Of a stretch of DNA of 64,000 nt, positions 42,947 through 52,164 are shown piece by piece. Made by a program: the position numbers and the translations under genes. The notes beneath the pieces were generated by a model. The model saw only the letters and a list, made by a program, of their open reading frames with translations, made no database searches and was not told the DNA's origin. Location of the stretch: the NCBI RefSeq assembly GCF_012931685.1, contig NZ_JABANC010000001.1:124001-188000 (forward strand), read 5' to 3'. The DNA is from Hanstruepera ponticola (GTDB lineage: Bacteria > Bacteroidota > Bacteroidia > Flavobacteriales > Flavobacteriaceae). Positions within the stretch are counted from its first letter, which is position 1. Each line of letters begins with the position of its first letter.

Positions 42947-43561
42947 ATGCACGTTGCAGTAGCCGGAAATATAGGCGCAGGAAAAACTACGCTCACAAAA
43001 TTATTAGCTAAACATTATAAATGGGAACCTCAATTAGAAGATGTAGTTGACAATCCCTATTTAGATGATTTTTACAATCAAATGGAACGCTGGAGTTTTA
43101 ATTTACAGGTGTATTTTTTAAATAGCCGTTTTCGTCAGGTTGCTCAAATACGTGAAAGTGGCAAAGATATTATTCAGGATAGAACCATTTATGAGGATGC
43201 TCATATTTTTGCACCAAACCTTCATGCGATGGGTTTAATGACTAATCGTGATTTTGAAAATTACCGCTCACTTTTTGATTTAATGGAATCCTTTGTGCAA
43301 GGACCTGATTTACTGATATATTTAAGAAGCTCTATTCCAAATTTGGTAAATCAAATTCATAAACGCGGACGCGATTATGAAAACTCTATTAGCATTGATT
43401 ATTTAAGCAGATTAAATGAGCGCTATGAAGCTTGGATTCACGGTTACGATAAAGGAAAATTATTGATTATTGATGTGGACAACATGGACTTTGTCTCTAA
43501 CCCAGAAGATTTAGGGACAATTATTAACAAGATTGAAGCTGAAATACACGGCTTATTTTAA
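42947..43561 (+). CDS. deoxynucleoside kinase
   Basis: Salvage kinase of 204 aa phosphorylating deoxynucleosides. The P-loop is in AVAGNIGAGKTTLTKLL (about 5-21). The substrate-site region VVDNPYLDDFYNQMERWSFN, the DRTIYEDAHIFA motif (about 78-89; DRS/DRT with the catalytic Glu region) and the lid arginines in IHKRGRDYENSI are present. It is of the dNK/dGK/dCK type; specificity between deoxyadenosine, deoxyguanosine and deoxycytidine is not readable. With the nucleoside transporter and thyA at the end of the window it forms part of nucleoside supply, though not in one operon. Confidence 0.9.
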   Translation: MHVAVAGNIGAGKTTLTKLLAKHYKWEPQLEDVVDNPYLDDFYNQMERWSFNLQVYFLNSRFRQVAQIRESGKDIIQDRTIYEDAHIFAPNLHAMGLMTNRDFENYRSLFDLMESFVQGPDLLIYLRSSIPNLVNQIHKRGRDYENSISIDYLSRLNERYEAWIHGYDKGKLLIIDVDNMDFVSNPEDLGTIINKIEAEIHGLF

Positions 43562-43564
43562 TCA

Positions 43565-44563
43565 TTATCTTATAAAACCGTGTTCTCTTGCATGCGCAAC
43601 AGCTTGTTCGCTAGAATCTACCAACAATACAGGAGTTGTTTTGTAAGATTCAAACAGCCCTCTAATACGAAGCATTTTTTCTTCATGCTTAACGCTTCTC
43701 AAATAAATAGCTTTTACTCGGTTTGGATATGATTGGGCAATCTCCATATAAATATCAGCATCATGTTCGCCACTATCGCCAATTAGGATGAAATTTAAAT
43801 CCGGATAGGTTTTAAGGATATGCATTATTTCCAATTGCTTTTGTGGTTTTTCATCAGTCGTATTTCTTTTGAAAACGGTCGACATACTTCTCAATAAAAT
43901 AGGCCCTTTTGGAAAATTATGCTTCTTTAAAAAGTACTCCAAATATCTGTACATGTTCCAGGGGCTATGACTTACATAAAAAATTGGATTGGCATTTTTG
44001 CCTGATTTCCCTCTGTGAAGTAAATGATAAAATTCAGCAGCTCCTTTAAGAGGCTCTCGCCTAAATGCTCCTTTAAAAATAGTGTTGTAAAGAACACGCC
44101 ATTTTAGTTTAGAAACCACACCTGTGTGTAAAATGGTATCATCAATATCACTGATTACTCCAAATTCTGATGTTTCAGAAGGAATTAACATTTCAGCAGG
44201 AAAACGATTTTCATTCTGAATAACTCGTTGTATGTTGACATCTTTGTAAGAAGCCACTATTGGAAGCCAACCTTCGCTATTACACAATAACTGTAAATTG
44301 GTTAAATTTTCTTCTACTCTAAAATAACCATGCTCATCAGTAGTCGTAGAAATCACCTTATCATTTGGCAGCCTTAAGTTGATAGCCACATGCTTAACTT
44401 CGTCACTTTCAAAACGCTTAAAAGAATTGATAAACAAATTAAACCACCCCTTTGCTTCAAGGTTTATTGATTCGTCTTCGAGTGCTCTACCGCGCAGATA
44501 AAAATGGTTTTGCGTGCCATAACTCTGAAAAGTAATTATTTGAAATGGATCTTTTTTAATCAT
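43565..44563 (-). CDS. App1-like phosphatase (DUF2183)
   Basis: A 332-aa cytoplasmic protein. An N-terminal beta domain (about 1-125, with VKHVAINLRLPNDKVISTTT, DEHGYFRVE) is followed by the DUF2183/App1 phosphatidate-phosphatase-type domain with the HAD motif SDIDDTILHTGVVSK (nucleophile and acid/base Asp) near residue 140, FYVSHSPWNMY and LIGDSGEHDADIYMEIA. HAD-like hydrolases of this group dephosphorylate phosphatidate in yeast; substrate here is unknown. I start at the ATG 44563, as the upstream 12 residues are hydrophobic and not part of the family. Confidence 0.85.
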   Translation of the reverse strand: MIKKDPFQIITFQSYGTQNHFYLRGRALEDESINLEAKGWFNLFINSFKRFESDEVKHVAINLRLPNDKVISTTTDEHGYFRVEENLTNLQLLCNSEGWLPIVASYKDVNIQRVIQNENRFPAEMLIPSETSEFGVISDIDDTILHTGVVSKLKWRVLYNTIFKGAFRREPLKGAAEFYHLLHRGKSGKNANPIFYVSHSPWNMYRYLEYFLKKHNFPKGPILLRSMSTVFKRNTTDEKPQKQLEIMHILKTYPDLNFILIGDSGEHDADIYMEIAQSYPNRVKAIYLRSVKHEEKMLRIRGLFESYKTTPVLLVDSSEQAVAHAREHGFIR

Positions 44564-44590
44564 TTTCTCAAAATTAATGTGTAATAAATA

Positions 44591-44618
44591 AAAAACCACG
44601 CTAATTAGCGTGGTTTTT
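44591..44618 (-). terminator. intrinsic terminator of hppA
   Basis: AAAAACCACGCTAA (44591-44604) and TTAGCGTGGTTTTT (44605-44618) form a perfect 28-bp palindrome 23 bp after the hppA stop; T-runs lie on both strands. Confidence 0.85.
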
Positions 44619-44641
44619 CAATTCAAATATTATCGCAATAT

Positions 44642-47086
44642 CTATTCTTTAATAACTTCTTCCTCAATGGTCATGTCCGTTATTTTTTCTTTAAATTGAG
44701 TTGAAGAAGCTTTTAATTCTTCAATCTTTTCCTGTACTTCATTACGAGTACCAGTTATAATGCGCTCATCAATAATAGGTTTGTCATTTTCAAAAGTAGT
44801 TGTTTGCACTATAGCTTTCACAATGTCATCACCCACAATTTGCATATCTACAAACACTTTTTTTACAACTTCTTCTTTAACAACCTCATCATTTAAGGCG
44901 ACCCCTTCCTCAATAGCATGCCCTCCTAAAATAGGTGCAATTACTAAACCAATTAAGCAAGTTAATTTAATTAATATATTCATTGATGGACCAGATGTAT
45001 CTTTGAACGGATCTCCAACAGTGTCACCAGTTACAGCCGCCTTATGAGCGTCTGATCCTTTATATGTCATTTCACCATTAATTTCAACACCAGCTTCAAA
45101 AGACTTTTTAGCATTATCCCATGCACCTCCTGCATTGTTTTGGAAAATTGCCCATAACACACCAGAAACTGTAACACCAGCCATATAACCACCTAACATT
45201 TCCGCAATAGCAACATGACTCATTCCAAATAACATGGGCACAAAGGCAATTACTAATGGGAATCCAATAGTTAATAAACCTGGTAACATCATTTCTTTCA
45301 AAGATGCTTGTGTAGAAATCGCCACACATTTATCATATTCTGGCTTACCAGTTCCTTCCATAATTCCTGGAATATCTCTAAACTGACGACGTACTTCTTC
45401 TACCATTTCCATCGCAGCTTTACCTACAGCATTCATTGCTAAAGCAGAAAATACTACTGGTACCATACCACCAACAAATAACATGGCTAATACTGGTGCT
45501 TTAAAAATGTTAATACCATCTATACCAGTAAACGTTACATAAGCAGCAAATAATGCTAAGGATGTTAATGCTGCAGAAGCAATAGCAAATCCTTTACCAG
45601 TTGCAGCAGTTGTATTACCAACTGAATCTAAAATATCTGTACGTTCTCTTACGATTGGTTCTTGTTCGCTCATTTCGGCAATACCACCTGCATTATCAGA
45701 AATTGGTCCAAAAGCATCAATAGCTAACTGCATTGCAGTTGTAGCCATCATTGCAGAAGCTGCTAATGCTACACCATAAAATCCAGCAAATGCATAAGAT
45801 GCCCAAATAGCTCCAGCAAATAATAATACTGAAGGGAATGTAGAAATCATACCTGTTGCTAAACCAGCAATAATGTTAGTTCCAGCTCCAGTAGATGATT
45901 GTTGTACAATATTTAATATTGGCTTTTTACCTAATCCCGTGTAGTATTCAGTAACTGAAGAAATAACTGCTCCAACAAATAAACCAACTAAAGTGGCATA
46001 AAATACACGCATTGAAGAAATCTCTTGCAAACCTTCTCCAAAGAAATTCATCTTCATAGTTTCAGGAAGCATATACATACATAATCCGAAACAAGATAAT
46101 GCAACTAAAGCAATAGATGTCCAGTTACCAATGTTTAAAGCACCCATTACTTGAGCTTCTTTTGCATCGTTAGATTTAATTTTAACTAGCATCGTACCTA
46201 TTATAGAGATAATGATTCCTGCACCTGCAATTGCCATTGGTAATAAGATTGGTCCAATACCTCCAAAGGCTTCACCAATGTTACCACCCATATCTTTAAT
46301 TACATAGTTACCAAGAACCATTGCTGCTAATACTGTTGCAACATAAGATCCAAATAAATCAGCTCCCATACCTGCAACATCACCAACATTATCTCCCACG
46401 TTATCTGCAATAGTAGCAGGATTACGAGGATCATCTTCTGGAATTCCAGCCTCTACTTTTCCAACTAAATCAGCTCCAACATCAGCTGCTTTTGTGTAGA
46501 TTCCTCCACCTACTCTTGCAAATAATGCAATAGATTCTGCTCCTAAAGAAAAGCCAGCTAAAGTTTCTAATACAATTGTCATATCCATTGTATTAGTCCA
46601 AGCCCCATCCATAAATACATGGAAAAAAATAATAAAGAAAACTGTTAAACCTAAAACGGCTAAACCTGCAACACCAAGTCCCATTACAGTTCCACCTCCA
46701 AAAGATATATTTAATGCTTTTGGTAAGCTGGTACGTGCAGCTTGCGTAGTTCTAACATTCGTTTTTGTGGCAATTTTCATCCCGATGTTTCCAGCAAAAG
46801 CAGAAAATATAGCTCCAAAAACAAAAGCTATTACAATTAGCCAATGCGTTGTTGGTACAATAAAAGACACAACAGCTAATAATGCTGCAACAATTACAAC
46901 AAAAACTGTTAATAATTTATATTCTGCATTTAAAAATGCTAGGGCTCCTTCGTAGATATGATCTGAAATTTCTTTCATCTTTCCATCTCCAGCATCTTGT
47001 TTCATTACCCAAGATTTCTTTACAAGCATGTAAATTAATCCTAAAAGTGCCAAAGCTATTGGCATGTAAATCATCATTGATTCCAT
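44642..47086 (-). CDS. hppA: membrane-bound cation-translocating pyrophosphatase
   Basis: Couples pyrophosphate hydrolysis to Na+ and/or H+ export; 814 aa, about 16 membrane segments. The active site words are [39 protein letters not shown] and [20 protein letters not shown], and a final set near the C-terminus ([20 protein letters not shown]). [10 protein letters not shown] has Ala at the site where K+-independent enzymes have Lys, so it should be K+-dependent, a class that is mainly Na+-pumping. After the last helix (GGHAIEEG) comes a roughly 90-residue acidic hydrophilic tail absent from shorter family members. A -7 element TACTTTTG lies at 47128-47121 on the minus strand. Confidence 0.93.
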   Translation of the reverse strand: MESMMIYMPIALALLGLIYMLVKKSWVMKQDAGDGKMKEISDHIYEGALAFLNAEYKLLTVFVVIVAALLAVVSFIVPTTHWLIVIAFVFGAIFSAFAGNIGMKIATKTNVRTTQAARTSLPKALNISFGGGTVMGLGVAGLAVLGLTVFFIIFFHVFMDGAWTNTMDMTIVLETLAGFSLGAESIALFARVGGGIYTKAADVGADLVGKVEAGIPEDDPRNPATIADNVGDNVGDVAGMGADLFGSYVATVLAAMVLGNYVIKDMGGNIGEAFGGIGPILLPMAIAGAGIIISIIGTMLVKIKSNDAKEAQVMGALNIGNWTSIALVALSCFGLCMYMLPETMKMNFFGEGLQEISSMRVFYATLVGLFVGAVISSVTEYYTGLGKKPILNIVQQSSTGAGTNIIAGLATGMISTFPSVLLFAGAIWASYAFAGFYGVALAASAMMATTAMQLAIDAFGPISDNAGGIAEMSEQEPIVRERTDILDSVGNTTAATGKGFAIASAALTSLALFAAYVTFTGIDGINIFKAPVLAMLFVGGMVPVVFSALAMNAVGKAAMEMVEEVRRQFRDIPGIMEGTGKPEYDKCVAISTQASLKEMMLPGLLTIGFPLVIAFVPMLFGMSHVAIAEMLGGYMAGVTVSGVLWAIFQNNAGGAWDNAKKSFEAGVEINGEMTYKGSDAHKAAVTGDTVGDPFKDTSGPSMNILIKLTCLIGLVIAPILGGHAIEEGVALNDEVVKEEVVKKVFVDMQIVGDDIVKAIVQTTTFENDKPIIDERIITGTRNEVQEKIEELKASSTQFKEKITDMTIEEEVIKE

Positions 47087-47147
47087 ATTATTTAGTTTAT
47101 ATTTTTAATAATTAGCTGGGCAAAAGTAGTGAAATCGATTTTAATAG

Positions 47148-47183
47148 AAAAACCCTACTAAACAATACATTTAGTAGGGTTTT
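47148..47183 (-). terminator. intrinsic terminator of ppa
   Basis: AAAACCCTACTAAA (47149-47162), 7-nt loop, TTTAGTAGGGTTTT (47170-47183), 22 bp after the ppa stop on the minus strand. Confidence 0.88.
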
Positions 47184-47205
47184 AAATTTATTATTTTACC
47201 TTAAA

Positions 47206-47733
47206 CTATATAGTGAAATTACCTTTGGCTTTGTGTTCGCTAATTTCATAGCGTTCTACACATTTGTTGAATATATCATAGGCTTCTTGGGCATTTCCCC
47301 AACCACCTACATCTACTTTCTTTTTTTCTAAATCTTTATAGACTTGAAAAAAATGGGTAATTTCTTTTTTTCTATGCGGATTTAAATCTTCAATGTCATT
47401 ATAACTGTTCCAAATAGGGTCACTAACTGGTACACAAACCAATTTTTCATCTGGTCCTTTTTCATCTGCCATATGAAAAACACCAATAGGCTTTACCTCC
47501 ATAACGCACATAGGAAACGTAGGTTCTGTACCCATTACCAAAACATCTAAAGGATCGCCATCTAATGCTAAAGTTTCTGGAATAAATCCATAATCACCTG
47601 GATACATCATAGATGAAAACAACATACGATCAAATCGTATTTTATTTAATTCAAAATCGTATTCATATTTATTACGACTACCTTTTGGTATTTCAATCAG
47701 TACATCAAACGTAGTTTTACCCTTATTTGTCAT
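47206..47733 (-). CDS. ppa: soluble inorganic pyrophosphatase (family I)
   Basis: Hydrolyses cytoplasmic pyrophosphate to drive biosynthesis; 175 aa hexamer-type enzyme. Active-site residues lie in EIPKGSRNKYEYD, RFDRMLFSSMMYPGDYGFIP, LDGDPLDVLVMG (metal-binding Asp cluster, about 65-75) and VKPIGVFHMADEKGPDEKLV. Together with hppA next door it gives the cell both an energy-conserving and an energy-wasting route for the same substrate. It has its own promoter and terminator, so the two genes are transcribed separately. Confidence 0.96.
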   Translation of the reverse strand: MTNKGKTTFDVLIEIPKGSRNKYEYDFELNKIRFDRMLFSSMMYPGDYGFIPETLALDGDPLDVLVMGTEPTFPMCVMEVKPIGVFHMADEKGPDEKLVCVPVSDPIWNSYNDIEDLNPHRKKEITHFFQVYKDLEKKKVDVGGWGNAQEAYDIFNKCVERYEISEHKAKGNFTI

Positions 47734-47752
47734 TGTTAATTTTTTAGGACTG

Positions 47753-47783
47753 CAAAGGTACGGAAGTGTTTGCGTTTGGGCAA
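47753..47783 (-). promoter_or_regulatory. promoter of ppa
   Basis: On the minus strand, TTG (47783-47781), 20-bp spacer, TACCTTTG (47760-47753), 19 bp before the ATG. It is an exact match to the Bacteroidota consensus. Confidence 0.65.
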
Positions 47784-47845
47784 TAATTAAATTGAAGTTT
47801 GTGTTTTTTTGATTAAATTCGAATAATTCATTTTTTTCAACCTAG

Positions 47846-48568
47846 ATGAAAAACTTTTCCCTGTATTTTTTTATTGCTTTTGCGTTATTGAATTGCTCCT
47901 CTTCAAAAATAGACAAGAAGCTTTTAGGAAATTGGTATTATGTTTCTGGAAATCAAATAATTTCTGTATTTCAATTTCACAAAGACTCTTTGGTTATAAA
48001 TGAACGAATCGGAAAAACGACACTTAAATGGTTTTCAAAAAACCAAAGGATTAACTCTGCCTATTTAAAGGAAAATGGGCCGCAATATGACTACTATTTG
48101 AATCCAAATAATGATACCTTATTTTTGAGACTACTAGGAAAAGTTAATTTAGAAGACATTACCTTAATAAGAGCCAAAAATAATTACGATTTATTTAAAA
48201 AAATAATTGGTTTAAATATTGAACTACCTGAAAGTGATATCAATTTAAATCCCATAAGCATTTCAGATCACAATTTTAATGTTTATGCAGGTTATAAGGA
48301 TAATAATTTAATAGTTAAAACAGATTCAAACCCTAATTTGGATAAAATTATTGAAGAGGTCGGAAGATTTAGAAAAAATTCTCGTGATGAAGCAAAAAGA
48401 TTTTTAAAATTCAACTTAATTGCAGATAAGAACATTCCTGCATCTCAAATGGATTCAATAATAAGCATTCTAGAAGAAACATCAATAAGCAAGGTTTATA
48501 GAACATACCAAAATAAAAACACAACTAACAAAGGTGGTTTATATTGGTTTTGTAAGCAGATAAAATAA
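47846..48568 (+). CDS. hypothetical lipoprotein
   Basis: A 240-aa lipoprotein I cannot assign. Lipobox LLNCSSS at residues 14-20 (Cys17). Residues 22-115 look like a lipocalin-type strand pattern (LLGNWYYVSGNQIISVFQF), common in small Bacteroidota lipoproteins that monitor hydrophobic ligands; the C-terminal half is charged and helical (IPASQMDSIISILEET). A weak promoter, TTG at 47792 with TAAATTCG at 47814 (19-bp spacer, one mismatch), precedes it. It is divergent from ppa. Confidence 0.6.
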   Translation: MKNFSLYFFIAFALLNCSSSKIDKKLLGNWYYVSGNQIISVFQFHKDSLVINERIGKTTLKWFSKNQRINSAYLKENGPQYDYYLNPNNDTLFLRLLGKVNLEDITLIRAKNNYDLFKKIIGLNIELPESDINLNPISISDHNFNVYAGYKDNNLIVKTDSNPNLDKIIEEVGRFRKNSRDEAKRFLKFNLIADKNIPASQMDSIISILEETSISKVYRTYQNKNTTNKGGLYWFCKQIK

Positions 48569-48643
48569 AGTTTACTGTTTTTTTGGTTAAATTAGTTGAA
48601 AAAACAAACATGATTTAACTCACGTAGTTTAGATATACAAATA

Positions 48644-49132
48644 ATGAAAGTACCTTCCAAAAAAGTTGAATTGTCTTCTACTTTCTCACCATCTGAAATA
48701 ATGAAAATTCTTAAAAAAAATGTTCAGAAGAAAAGAAGCGTTAACGATTTTGCTAGTTCAACTCCCGTTTATAAGTATTTCGAAGGTGAGTTTTCATGGG
48801 GAAAATTCAAAATAAAAAGAGCCGTTAAACATGGCAACGCATTTATCCCTGAAATAATTGGAGAATTAAAAAAAAGTGATTCAGGCACTAAAATTCTTCT
48901 AGAATTCAAAATGAACAAATTGACTTTTGCCCTTTTTATTATTTGGTTTGCTATAAGTTTGTTTTATTTTTTATTGATACTTTTTACTAACGACATAAAC
49001 TCATTACCATTAGTTGACCTTCTTTTATCTGTTGGATTTATTGGGTTTGGATTTATAATTATTTGTATAATATATCCTATAGAGTTAAAAAAAGACTTAA
49101 TCCAGTTGAAAAAGATATCAAATATAGTTTAA
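48644..49132 (+). CDS. hypothetical protein with two membrane segments
   Basis: A 162-aa protein of unknown function. A basic N-terminal soluble domain (1-85, with FSPSEIMKILKKNVQKKRSV, YFEGEFSWGKFKIKRAV) is followed by two hydrophobic helices (about 94-116 and 124-146) and a short lysine-rich tail. No motif is recognisable. It is probably an inner-membrane protein. No terminator separates it from the preceding lipoprotein gene, so the two may be expressed together. Confidence 0.5.
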   Translation: MKVPSKKVELSSTFSPSEIMKILKKNVQKKRSVNDFASSTPVYKYFEGEFSWGKFKIKRAVKHGNAFIPEIIGELKKSDSGTKILLEFKMNKLTFALFIIWFAISLFYFLLILFTNDINSLPLVDLLLSVGFIGFGFIIICIIYPIELKKDLIQLKKISNIV

Positions 49133-49263
49133 GGGAAATTAACTCACCTATCTTAATTATTGTTATCTCGTCATTAACCTCATAAACTGTTAAAATAAAA
49201 ATCCTCATGCCTATTTTTTATATCTTGTTGTTCCAATCAAAAAAAACAAACAAACCACACAGC

Positions 49264-51492
49264 ATGAGGTATTTCATTTTCTTACTCGTTTTTAGTTTTA
49301 GTTTTTCTACCATACAATCGCAAACCCAACCTTGGCAAGGTAAGTTTGAGCCCATTGATAATATGATAGCACCTCCAAACAGTTATCGCACAGCTAGTGG
49401 TGCACCAGGAAAAGCCTATTGGCAACAACGTGCCGATTACAAAATAAAAGCGACGCTTGACGAAAAAAACAATACACTTACAGGTGAAGAAACTATTACA
49501 TACCACAACAATTCACCCGATGACTTGAGTTATTTATGGATTCAGTTAGAACAGAATGTCAATAAAAAGGGCAATCCTGATTTTGGTGATGCTTTTGGTG
49601 GTGTTCGTGATAATATGACTACCAGACAAATGCAAAGCTTAACGCGTGCTATTGATTTTCCTGCTGGTTATACTATAAAATACATAAAAGACAGTTCAGG
49701 TAAAGACATGCAAGCCTTGGTAAATAATACCATGATGAAGGTCATGCTAAACGCACCCTTAAAATCTGGTGAATCTATGAGTCTTTCTTTAGCATGGTCC
49801 TACCCAATTACTGATAGAAGTATGTTCTTACTGTCTCGTGAAGGCTATGAATATTTCCCAGAAGATAACAACACAGTGTACTTAATTGCACACTGGTTCC
49901 CGAGAATGGCCGTTTACAATGACACTGAAGGATGGCAAAATCAACAATTTCAGAGATTAGGTGAATTTGCTTTAGAATTTGGTGATTATGATGTTGAAAT
50001 TTCTGTTCCTGAAGATCATATTGTAGCTTCAACAGGACGACTTCAAAATAGTGAATCGGTTTTAACCAAAACACAAAGACAGCGTTTGGAACAAGCGGAA
50101 AAAACATTTGACAAACCCGTGATGATTGTTACTGTAGATGAAGCTAAAGCCAATGAAAAATCAAAAGCTTCTAAACTAAAAACTTGGAAATACACGGCTA
50201 AAAATGTTCGTGATTTTGCTTTTGCTTCGTCTCGTAAATTCATTTGGGATGCTCAAGCAGTTCAGTTAGAGACTAATAAGGTTATGGCTATGTCATTTTA
50301 CCCAAAAGAAGGCTTGCCTGTTTGGAAAGATGAGTCAACAAAAGCGGTAAAAGCTGCATTAGAAGTGTATTCCGAAGCTACTTTTGAATATCCATATCCT
50401 GTAGCTATTTCGGTTAACACCTCGAACATTGGTATGGAATTCCCAATGATTAGCTTCAATGGTGGACGCCCTGATAAAAATGGGAACATTAGCGATCGTG
50501 CTAAACAAGGTATGATAGGCACCATTATTCACGAAGTTGGTCACAACTGGTTTCCCATGATAGTTAGTTCTGATGAGCGTAAGTGGATGTGGATGGACGA
50601 AGGACTGAACACCTTTTTACACCAACGAACTGTTGCCGAACGCTATCCAGAATTTCATAGTACCGAACCAAAAGATATTGTTCCGTTTATGCAAGGTGAT
50701 AAGAATATTTTACGCCCAATTATGACAACTTCAGATAGTGAGCTACTTACTCAATTTGGTGCTAATTTTTATCAAAAACCAACCGTAGGATTACAAATGC
50801 TTCGTAACTCTATTATTGGTAAAGAACTGTTCGATCAGGCTTTTAAAGAATACGCCAATCGATGGAAATATAAGCACCCTAATCCAGGTGATTTATTTAG
50901 AACATTAGAAGATGCTACTGCTACAGATTTAGACTGGTTTTTCAGAGGATGGTTTTTTACAACGGATAATGTTGATATGGAGTTAACTGATGTGAAATGG
51001 TATAAGGTTTATGAAGAAGATATGAATATTGAAGACCAACAGAAAAAAGTGAAAATTGCTGCAACAGGTGAAGGCACAGAACAAAAAGCAAAAGATTTTT
51101 CCAGTGGACCAGATATGATTAAACTATCAGAAACACCAGACCAAGCTTATGGCGGATTTCTATCTCGTTTAGATGAAGATGAATTACGTAAACAAGTTTC
51201 AGGAAAAAATATTTACGAAGTAACTATCAAGAATGTAGGTGGATTAGTCATGCCTGTAAAGATTGAATGGGTTTATAAGGATGGTTCAAAAGAAACAGAT
51301 GTACTACCAGCCGATATTTGGAGAAGAAACGAATATCAGGTTTCTAAAACATTTCTAAAGGACAAGGAAGTTGAAAAAGTGAATTTAGATCCAAACTTTG
51401 AATTTGCTGACACCAATATGGAAAATAATAGTTTCCCAAAAGTTGAGGAAACATCTCAATTTGATGAGTTTAAGAGCAAGAAATCAGATTAA
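49264..51492 (+). CDS. secreted M1 family metallopeptidase
   Basis: Zinc aminopeptidase-like enzyme of 742 aa with signal peptide (about 1-18, FSFSFSTIQSQ). The M1 signature is complete: HEVGHNW with the zinc His pair at residues 423 and 427, and the third ligand Glu446 in MDEGLNTFLHQ, giving HExxH-X18-E. The substrate-anchoring GxMEN-like loop is GMEFPMISF near residue 398. An N-terminal beta domain (ITYHNNSPDDLSYLWIQLEQ) precedes the thermolysin-like fold; a C-terminal helical part is followed by an acidic tail. Start is the ATG at 49264, the first before the signal; an upstream frame to 49207 lacks support. Likely periplasmic peptide degradation. Confidence 0.92.
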   Translation: MRYFIFLLVFSFSFSTIQSQTQPWQGKFEPIDNMIAPPNSYRTASGAPGKAYWQQRADYKIKATLDEKNNTLTGEETITYHNNSPDDLSYLWIQLEQNVNKKGNPDFGDAFGGVRDNMTTRQMQSLTRAIDFPAGYTIKYIKDSSGKDMQALVNNTMMKVMLNAPLKSGESMSLSLAWSYPITDRSMFLLSREGYEYFPEDNNTVYLIAHWFPRMAVYNDTEGWQNQQFQRLGEFALEFGDYDVEISVPEDHIVASTGRLQNSESVLTKTQRQRLEQAEKTFDKPVMIVTVDEAKANEKSKASKLKTWKYTAKNVRDFAFASSRKFIWDAQAVQLETNKVMAMSFYPKEGLPVWKDESTKAVKAALEVYSEATFEYPYPVAISVNTSNIGMEFPMISFNGGRPDKNGNISDRAKQGMIGTIIHEVGHNWFPMIVSSDERKWMWMDEGLNTFLHQRTVAERYPEFHSTEPKDIVPFMQGDKNILRPIMTTSDSELLTQFGANFYQKPTVGLQMLRNSIIGKELFDQAFKEYANRWKYKHPNPGDLFRTLEDATATDLDWFFRGWFFTTDNVDMELTDVKWYKVYEEDMNIEDQQKKVKIAATGEGTEQKAKDFSSGPDMIKLSETPDQAYGGFLSRLDEDELRKQVSGKNIYEVTIKNVGGLVMPVKIEWVYKDGSKETDVLPADIWRRNEYQVSKTFLKDKEVEKVNLDPNFEFADTNMENNSFPKVEETSQFDEFKSKKSD

Positions 51493-51564
51493 TTAGTTCT
51501 CAAATTGATTTAAAGATTAGTCTAAAGATTTTTCGTAACTTTAAAAAATTCATGTCATTTTTTA

Positions 51565-52164
51565 ATGAGTCACTCTAAAAACGAAAATACTTTCAGCAGA
51601 CGTTTTTTTATTAAAACCTCATCTGCTTTTACGGCTCTTGCACTTGTTCCGCATTCTATTAAAGCATTTTATAATGACATTAAGGAAACTTACTTTACTA
51701 AAAAAGTTGTACTTCCTATTTACCTAAAAATTAATGGTAAAGATTATAATTTGAACGCGGATAGTAGAACAACACTCTTGGATTTGTTACGAGAAAATCT
51801 AAATTTAACCGGAACCAAAAAAGGCTGTGATCATGGTCAATGTGGTGCTTGTACGGTTCACATTAATGGGCAACGTGCATTAAGTTGCTTATCATTAGCA
51901 GCCATGATGCAAGGAAAGGAAATAACAACGATTGAAGGTTTAGCCAATGGTGATAACCTTCATCCTATGCAAGAAGCCTTTTTAGAGCATGATGGCTACC
52001 AATGTGGCTATTGTACCCCTGGACAGATTATGTCAGCCGTGGCTTGTGTTAATGAAGGCCACACTAAATCTATTGAAGAAATTAAAGAGTACATGAGCGG
52101 TAACATTTGTAGATGTGGTGCTTATAACGGTATAACCAATGCCATAAAAAGTGTTGCCAAATGA
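51565..52164 (+). CDS. molybdenum hydroxylase [2Fe-2S] subunit, Tat-exported (PaoA-like)
   Basis: Iron-sulfur subunit of a xanthine dehydrogenase family enzyme; 199 aa. The N-terminus carries a Tat signal (FSRRFFIKTSSAFTALALV), predicting folded export to the periplasm. Two 2Fe-2S clusters are readable: plant-type ferredoxin cysteines in GTKKGCDHGQCGACTVHI with a later RALSC, and the helical cluster in CGYCTPGQIMSAVACV plus GNICRCGAYN. It is first of three overlapping genes for a periplasmic aldehyde oxidoreductase resembling E. coli PaoABC; the natural substrate is not evident. Confidence 0.93.
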   Translation: MSHSKNENTFSRRFFIKTSSAFTALALVPHSIKAFYNDIKETYFTKKVVLPIYLKINGKDYNLNADSRTTLLDLLRENLNLTGTKKGCDHGQCGACTVHINGQRALSCLSLAAMMQGKEITTIEGLANGDNLHPMQEAFLEHDGYQCGYCTPGQIMSAVACVNEGHTKSIEEIKEYMSGNICRCGAYNGITNAIKSVAK

